Positions 59,383 to 64,000 of a DNA stretch of 64,000 nt are shown piece by piece. The first letter of the stretch is position 1. Each line of letters starts with the position of its first letter. Under the pieces are notes generated by a model. The model searched no databases. It saw only the letters and a program-made list of their open reading frames with translations, and was not told the DNA's origin. The translations under genes and the position numbers were made by a program. The DNA is from Candidatus Chlorohelix allophototropha (lineage in GTDB: Bacteria > Chloroflexota > Chloroflexia > Chloroheliales > Chloroheliaceae). The DNA is taken from the NCBI RefSeq assembly GCF_030389965.1, contig NZ_CP128399.1, positions 2,888,799 to 2,952,798 on the forward strand, given 5' to 3'.

Positions 59383-61580
59383 GATTTTCTCACTTCCGCG
59401 CATTTCTGGTAATCCTTTTCCTCTTCTCGTTTTTCCAAATATATAGTGGTTCTCCTGCCTATGCTCAAACTCCCACACCTACAAATAATTCATCTGTAAA
59501 AATGACTATTAAAGCCGGATTTGATGGGTATTTTAAGGAAGGTACATGGTTACCGATTCAGGTGACGTTGGAGAATGCCGCTAATTCCAACGAACCAATA
59601 AATGGAAGGATAGAAGCTTCGTTAGACGGTTTTACCCCTGACGGTATTCTGTACTATCGAGAGGTGAACCTGTCACCACCTTACCGCAAAACCTATTGGC
59701 TTTATATACTGGGTGCGCATAGCGCCCGCAATTTGCAAGTGCGTTTGGTGGATGATAGCGGCGCAAAATTGGCAGAAGCCACCAAAGACCTTAGCCCTTT
59801 GAACGATAGCGGTTTCCTGATAGGGGTGGTAAGCGACGATAGTACCGCGCTTAATTATATTAATAGCCTCGATATGGCGCAACCGCCCCGCAATTATTCG
59901 GCTTTCCTGTACGTCTATTACAATACCATCAATACTCCACTGGCAAACCGCACTCGCGCATGGATTGCGCACCTGTCACCTAATGACCTACCGTCTAATC
60001 CCGCCGGACTTAATGGACTAGATGCGTTGGTGGTGGGAGATTTAAGCACTACCCAATTAGGTTCTGGGGGAAGCGATAGCACCGCTTTGCGAAATTCGAT
60101 TGGTGGTTGGCTGGCTAACGGTAAAGCGTTGTTAGTGGCGGGAGATAGCGGGTTGCGCAAAGCAGCATTTTTACAACCTTTGTTGCCCGTAACCTTGAAT
60201 GGTGGTCCTAAAACTGTCTCCGGCTCACAGAGTTTGCTGGATTTTGTGGCTAGAGGTAAGCAAACTACGCTACCTCCCGGTAGTACAGCACCCGATCTTT
60301 TAGTATCGGATGTGAAGCTGGATGACAAAGCAGCAGGGGCAAGCGCGTTGATACCACCCGCTACCACCAACGAACCTTTGCTGTTGGCAGCACGCGGCTA
60401 TGGGTTAGGTACAAGCTGGTACTTTGCAGGGGAATTACAAAACCTGAGGGGCTGGAATCAAGCAGAGGCATTCTGGCAAACGATATTCAAGGATTACCTA
60501 CCACGCCTTGATTATGCCACTACCGCACGCCTCACTCAAATTGGCAATGACTGGAGTTATCGTATCACACCCAACAATGGTATTAAGGAGCGTTTTGATA
60601 CCCTGTCGCTGATTATCTTCCTGAGCATCTATCTGGTTATTATTGGGGTAGTGGTTTATTTCGTGCTTAAACGCTACGACAAGCGCGAATGGGGTTGGTG
60701 GGTTGTGCCGGTGCTCGGTGTCCTGTTTACGATTATCGCTTACGTTATTAATAGCGGTGGTTTGGAACAAGATATGGTAATAAGCCGCACCGCCGTAATT
60801 ATGCTAGGACAGGGCAATGATGGCGTAATGCAGGGCAGTTTTACCGGACTGACTACGCTATACAGCAACAAACGAAACGAATTTGACTTAAAGGTTGCAG
60901 ACGAAACCCTTTTCAGTACGAGTTTTGGCGATAGCGATACCAATTTATCAGGTGCGAATAGCTCTTCTGGCTCGACAGGCATAAAACAGGGCAGTAGCGC
61001 GGGCTATAACAGCATGTTTCTAGGTTTGCAGCAGCGTCGCAGTTTTGGATTCGAGAGCGAAGCAGAGCGCTATTTTAATGGGGGAATAGTCGCAGAGGCA
61101 AAGCTAAATAACAGCAAACTCGAAGGCACGCTGGAAAATACTACCAACCGGGATTGGGAAGATGTGATGGTTTTCGTACCCGGTGGAACGGTGCAGAAGG
61201 TAGGCACAATAAAAGCGAAAGAGAAAAAAGCTATTCCAGCCCTGCCGGGAGTACCCGGCGCAAATCTGGTCGAGACCTTAGTTAATGCCAGCAGCGCACA
61301 ATTGATGAACGCGACAATTACCAATGGTATCAACTATCCGATAGGGCTGACCAAATTACGCAAGGTGGACGGCAAGTTGGTACAAGACCCCGATTACCAC
61401 CGAGCAGTAGTGCTGGAATCACTTTTTGGAATGAACGGAGAAGGTTTAGCAGCAGATAACAACCGCTTTTATCTGATCGGTTGGAGTAAAAATGCCCCGT
61501 TGCCTTTCCAAATAGAATCAAAAACGATGAGCAATTTTGAACTAGCATTGCTGTTTGAAGGTCTTGCAGTCAAGGTATGA
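59379..61580 (+). CDS. Secreted/membrane protein linked to an ABC exporter
   Basis: This 733-residue protein has a signal peptide (about 1-30, ending AYAQ) and a large outer domain (about 31-400) of beta-sandwich and Rossmann-like character with repeated 'LxxGxAxLxxxG'-type stretches such as GGWLANGKALLVAGDSG. Two transmembrane helices follow (about 410-430 and 438-458), then a second outer domain to the end. The layout recalls the GATase-like auxiliary proteins found with ABC-2 exporters, but I cannot name a family. It sits between the PH-domain gene and the ABC ATPase, with a 4-base overlap and a 4-base gap, so a joint function is likely. Confidence 0.7.
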   Translation: MRFSHFRAFLVILFLFSFFQIYSGSPAYAQTPTPTNNSSVKMTIKAGFDGYFKEGTWLPIQVTLENAANSNEPINGRIEASLDGFTPDGILYYREVNLSPPYRKTYWLYILGAHSARNLQVRLVDDSGAKLAEATKDLSPLNDSGFLIGVVSDDSTALNYINSLDMAQPPRNYSAFLYVYYNTINTPLANRTRAWIAHLSPNDLPSNPAGLNGLDALVVGDLSTTQLGSGGSDSTALRNSIGGWLANGKALLVAGDSGLRKAAFLQPLLPVTLNGGPKTVSGSQSLLDFVARGKQTTLPPGSTAPDLLVSDVKLDDKAAGASALIPPATTNEPLLLAARGYGLGTSWYFAGELQNLRGWNQAEAFWQTIFKDYLPRLDYATTARLTQIGNDWSYRITPNNGIKERFDTLSLIIFLSIYLVIIGVVVYFVLKRYDKREWGWWVVPVLGVLFTIIAYVINSGGLEQDMVISRTAVIMLGQGNDGVMQGSFTGLTTLYSNKRNEFDLKVADETLFSTSFGDSDTNLSGANSSSGSTGIKQGSSAGYNSMFLGLQQRRSFGFESEAERYFNGGIVAEAKLNNSKLEGTLENTTNRDWEDVMVFVPGGTVQKVGTIKAKEKKAIPALPGVPGANLVETLVNASSAQLMNATITNGINYPIGLTKLRKVDGKLVQDPDYHRAVVLESLFGMNGEGLAADNNRFYLIGWSKNAPLPFQIESKTMSNFELALLFEGLAVKV

Positions 61581-61584
61581 GGAT

Positions 61585-62613
61585 ATGAGTAACGCGCCAG
61601 ACATAGCTATACCAGAACAGAAAAAAGAATTGGTGGTAGAGACACGTCAGCTTGTGAGAAAGTTTGGCGCGTTCGTAGCAGTAAACAGCATGGATATGCA
61701 AATTGAGCGCGGCGCGATTTATGGCTTTATCGGACCAAACGGCGCAGGGAAAACCACTACCATGCGCATCCTCGCTTCATTGCTGCAACCGAACAGCGGC
61801 GAGGCATACGTTTGCGGTTACAGTGTGACCGACCAAAGTCGTAAAAATTTGAAAGCAATTAGGGCTTCTATCGGCTTTATGCCCGATTATTTCGGGATTT
61901 ACGACCGGATGAAAGCATGGGAATACCTCGATTTTTTTGCCAGCGCTTATTATGTGGAGGCGCGTAAACGCGCGGCACTGATTGAGGAATTGTTGGAATT
62001 GGTTGACCTTTCCGAAAAGCGCAATACCTTTATTGAAGATTTGTCGCGCGGTATGAAGCAAAGGCTTGGGCTAGCACGTACATTGGTGCATGACCCCCAA
62101 TTGCTAATTCTGGACGAGCCTGCCAGCGGTTTAGACCCACGCGCCAGAGTAGAATTGCGCGAACTGTTGCGCGAATTGAGTCGTATGGGCAAAACCGTGC
62201 TAATTTCCAGCCATATCCTGACCGAGTTGGCGGAAATGTGTACCCATATCGGGATTATAGAGCGTGGTACTTTGCTAGCGCAAGGGAAAGTTAGCGATAT
62301 AATCCGCCAGTTGCGCCACATCAATAGATTAGTGCGTATCAAAGTGCGGTTAGGCGCAGAAGAACTACCCCTAGCAGCAGAGGCAGCGATAAAAGCCGCA
62401 CCCGGCGTAACCGAGCTTAAATTGATGGAAGAAACCAACGATGTGGCGGGGCATATCGCCAACTTTGAAGCTACGGTGCAAGGCGACGAAGCGGAGATGC
62501 ACACACTGCTAAGATATTTGATCGCCTGTAACCTGTTTATCTTTGATTTTTCAGAACGACAAGACAACCTCGAAGACATTTTCTTCAAAATAACTAAAGG
62601 ATTGGTAGCATAA
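61585..62613 (+). CDS. ABC transporter ATP-binding protein
   Basis: The protein has 342 residues from the ATG at 61585, the first ATG after the upstream stop. It is a single ABC ATPase: Walker A GPNGAGKT, signature LSRGMKQRLGLA, Walker B LLILDEPASGLDPRAR and switch His in ISSHILTEL. The C-terminal 90 residues form the extra domain seen in ABC-2 (DrrA/GldA-type) exporters, ending LEDIFFKITKG. It should pair with the permease that follows after 83 bases. The substrate is unknown; lipid, polysaccharide or protein are all possible for this group. Confidence 0.93.
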   Translation: MSNAPDIAIPEQKKELVVETRQLVRKFGAFVAVNSMDMQIERGAIYGFIGPNGAGKTTTMRILASLLQPNSGEAYVCGYSVTDQSRKNLKAIRASIGFMPDYFGIYDRMKAWEYLDFFASAYYVEARKRAALIEELLELVDLSEKRNTFIEDLSRGMKQRLGLARTLVHDPQLLILDEPASGLDPRARVELRELLRELSRMGKTVLISSHILTELAEMCTHIGIIERGTLLAQGKVSDIIRQLRHINRLVRIKVRLGAEELPLAAEAAIKAAPGVTELKLMEETNDVAGHIANFEATVQGDEAEMHTLLRYLIACNLFIFDFSERQDNLEDIFFKITKGLVA

Positions 62614-62696
62614 TAAATCGTACAGGGGTTGCGCTTGGGGTAAATAGCGGGTTAAAATAGGCTACCATTGCTGACTAGTATTTCAAGGCTGCTTTT

Positions 62697-63797
62697 ATGG
62701 CAAATAGAGCTTCAAAACTTACCAATCCCTTTACCGGCTTCTGGTTCAGACTCCGTTCAAACCCGATTGTCCTCAAGGAATTGCGCGGGCGCATGCGAAA
62801 TTGGCGAGGTACTTTTAACCTAGCTTTATTTACCGCTGCCTTGAGTTTTGCGGGCATTATGATATATGTACTCGACAACAGAAACTACGCTTATTATTAC
62901 AATTATAATTATAACCAGAATACTGTGCCGAATCTCGGTACAGATGTAATAGTTGCGCCGATACCCGATTTGTATGCCTCTTATAATAACTCTGAGAAAG
63001 GGATGTGGCTACTCTTTGCGCTTCTGGTCACGCAATTAGTTCTGATAACTTTTCTGTCGCCTACTTTTACCGCCGGGGCGATTGCCGGGGAAAAGGAACG
63101 TCAAACTTACGATATATTGCTCACCACCTTACTGAGACCGCGTGATATTATATGGGGCAAGCTTGTCAGCACCCAAGCGTACCTATGTCTGATGATCGTA
63201 GCAGCACTTCCGGTACTGAGCGTGGTATTTTTGGTGGGAGGGGTATCACTCAGCCAGTTATTCATTGGCTTTGGGGTTTGCCTATTGAGCACCCTATTGA
63301 TGGGTTCAATCGCATTATATCGCTCTGCCGCCAGTCGCACCACCGCACGAGCTTTTCGTAGCGCCTTTTTCTTTGTAATAGTGCTTTTTTTAGTAATACC
63401 CGGAATCGGCTTTCTAGTAGAATCAGAAGTGCGCAATCAATATCAGGGTGGCACTATCTACATGCAGTACGGAACTTCCGGCTATTTGCCCTATGTCCCA
63501 CCTAAGTGGCTTCAGATATTTACCAATATAACCTATTCTTTTAATCCGGGGTTGGCGTTAGGACAAAGTTTTAATCAGCTAAACCAGAATAGTACCAATT
63601 TATTTTTTTATACCGACAACACGTTTAATTTACCCAATCGAAGCTTGAGCCTACCAATGCCATGGCTCACTTTCACCATACTGGCGTTGATTCTGATCGC
63701 GCTTTTTCTGTGGTTGGCAACCACCCGGGTAAAACCCCTTAATCTGGGACTAAAAATCTCGAAGCGGAAAAACAAGCAGAAAAAACCGGGTTCTTAA
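62697..63797 (+). CDS. ABC-2 type transporter permease
   Basis: This 366-residue permease has six or more membrane helices (near 35-55, 100-125, 150-175, 185-207, 215-240, 325-347). The diagnostic ABC-2 stretch is AGEKERQTYDILLTTLL (about 130-146), the coupling-helix region that contacts the ATPase. The loop between helices 1 and 2 is rich in Tyr and Asn (YAYYYNYNYNQ). It begins with ATG at 62697 and ends in a very basic tail. It belongs with the ATPase just upstream. Substrate unknown. Confidence 0.9.
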   Translation: MANRASKLTNPFTGFWFRLRSNPIVLKELRGRMRNWRGTFNLALFTAALSFAGIMIYVLDNRNYAYYYNYNYNQNTVPNLGTDVIVAPIPDLYASYNNSEKGMWLLFALLVTQLVLITFLSPTFTAGAIAGEKERQTYDILLTTLLRPRDIIWGKLVSTQAYLCLMIVAALPVLSVVFLVGGVSLSQLFIGFGVCLLSTLLMGSIALYRSAASRTTARAFRSAFFFVIVLFLVIPGIGFLVESEVRNQYQGGTIYMQYGTSGYLPYVPPKWLQIFTNITYSFNPGLALGQSFNQLNQNSTNLFFYTDNTFNLPNRSLSLPMPWLTFTILALILIALFLWLATTRVKPLNLGLKISKRKNKQKKPGS

Positions 63798-63839
63798 TTA
63801 CCTTCTTGCTTCCGGTAGTACACAACTGGAGTATATCCA

Positions 63840-64000
63840 ATGGCAGTAATTGAAAAAGAGCAGGACGTTAACGAGCGTCAACTTATAGAACAGCAAATTG
63901 CCGAGAAAGATTACAAAGCGCTGGTGCAGCGTCTCAAACGCTTTGAGTTCCGCATGCGCATACAGGAAATGGTGCGGATTCTGCCATTTGCGTTCTTAGC
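63840..64000 (+). CDS. Unidentified protein, N-terminal part only
   Basis: An open frame begins at the ATG at 63840 and runs off the right edge (53 residues seen). The first 40 residues are charged and helical (EKEQDVNERQLIEQQIAEKD...), followed by a start of a hydrophobic segment (ILPFAFL). A membrane protein is likely. It lies 42 bases after the permease and so probably belongs to the same operon. The ribosome site is weak. No family can be assigned from this piece. Confidence 0.6.
   Translation, partial: MAVIEKEQDVNERQLIEQQIAEKDYKALVQRLKRFEFRMRIQEMVRILPFAFL

Noticed and set aside
1-64000. CRISPR arrays, prophage or insertion sequences
   Set aside because: No regularly spaced direct repeats, transposase, integrase or phage structural genes were seen. 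The only palindrome of possible mobile origin is at 2178-2269.

Overview
The window is a continuous, gene-dense stretch of a bacterial chromosome. I see no prophage, transposase or CRISPR array. It is most likely from the phylum Chloroflexota. The reasons are an 11-gene nuoABCDHIJKLMN operon without nuoEFG, a GH18 protein ending in two 'TGHSL...GGL..GYP' repeats of a type I associate with this phylum, proline/threonine-rich linkers after lipoprotein or membrane segments, many TTG and GTG starts, and a large cyclase-AAA-TPR protein. Base composition looks moderate, near half GC. The genus cannot be fixed from the sequence. Layout: (1) 1-687 is the start of a secreted subtilisin-like protease, cut by the window edge, divergent from the nuo operon. 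(2) 967-13174 is one transcription unit for complex I, with a promoter, a hairpin-bearing leader, nuoA to nuoN and a rho-independent terminator. Almost every intercistronic gap of about 50 bases or more holds a hairpin. (3) 13181-17783 holds a small zinc-ribbon protein, a CPBP membrane protease, a potassium channel with a nucleotide-binding RCK unit on each side of the pore, tRNA-Arg(TCT) and a phosphatidylserine-decarboxylase-like protein whose three key residues are all replaced. (4) 17816-24723 is a signalling block: histidine kinase, single-domain response regulator, class III cyclase/AAA/TPR protein, and two tandem 73-residue proteins that look like NHLP-clan (Os1348/Franean1_4349-like) RiPP leader proteins. 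(5) 24721-27026 (minus) encodes a HerA-type ATPase and a HAS-barrel-like partner. (6) 27142-32823 encodes a very large membrane protein and a penicillin-acylase-family hydrolase. (7) 32822-39562 (minus) holds a membrane-anchored J-domain protein, CCA-adding enzyme, MetRS, a GT2 glycosyltransferase and a lipoprotein. (8) 39651-50375 is rich in carbohydrate genes: an ABC-F ATPase, a GT-B transferase, glycogen synthase, a GalT/HIT-like protein, a methyltransferase, a second GT-B transferase and a UspA-GpgS fusion. (9) 50376-55213 holds a strongly structured intergenic RNA candidate, a GH18 envelope protein, a GHKL-ATPase regulator and a RodZ-like protein. (10) 55285-64000 encodes YajQ and then a tight operon: rimO, pgsA, a PH-domain membrane protein, a secreted/membrane protein, ABC ATPase, ABC-2 permease and a gene running off the edge. 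Functional reading: the complex I operon is the energy core and probably accepts electrons from ferredoxin or another donor rather than NADH. The carbohydrate block could make glycogen and a glucosylglycerate-type compatible solute. The last operon joins membrane lipid synthesis to an uncharacterised ABC exporter. The least explained items are the structured RNA at 50376-50511, the hairpin-studded nuo message, the paired NHLP-like proteins, the PSD-like protein with a substituted triad and the UspA-GpgS fusion.
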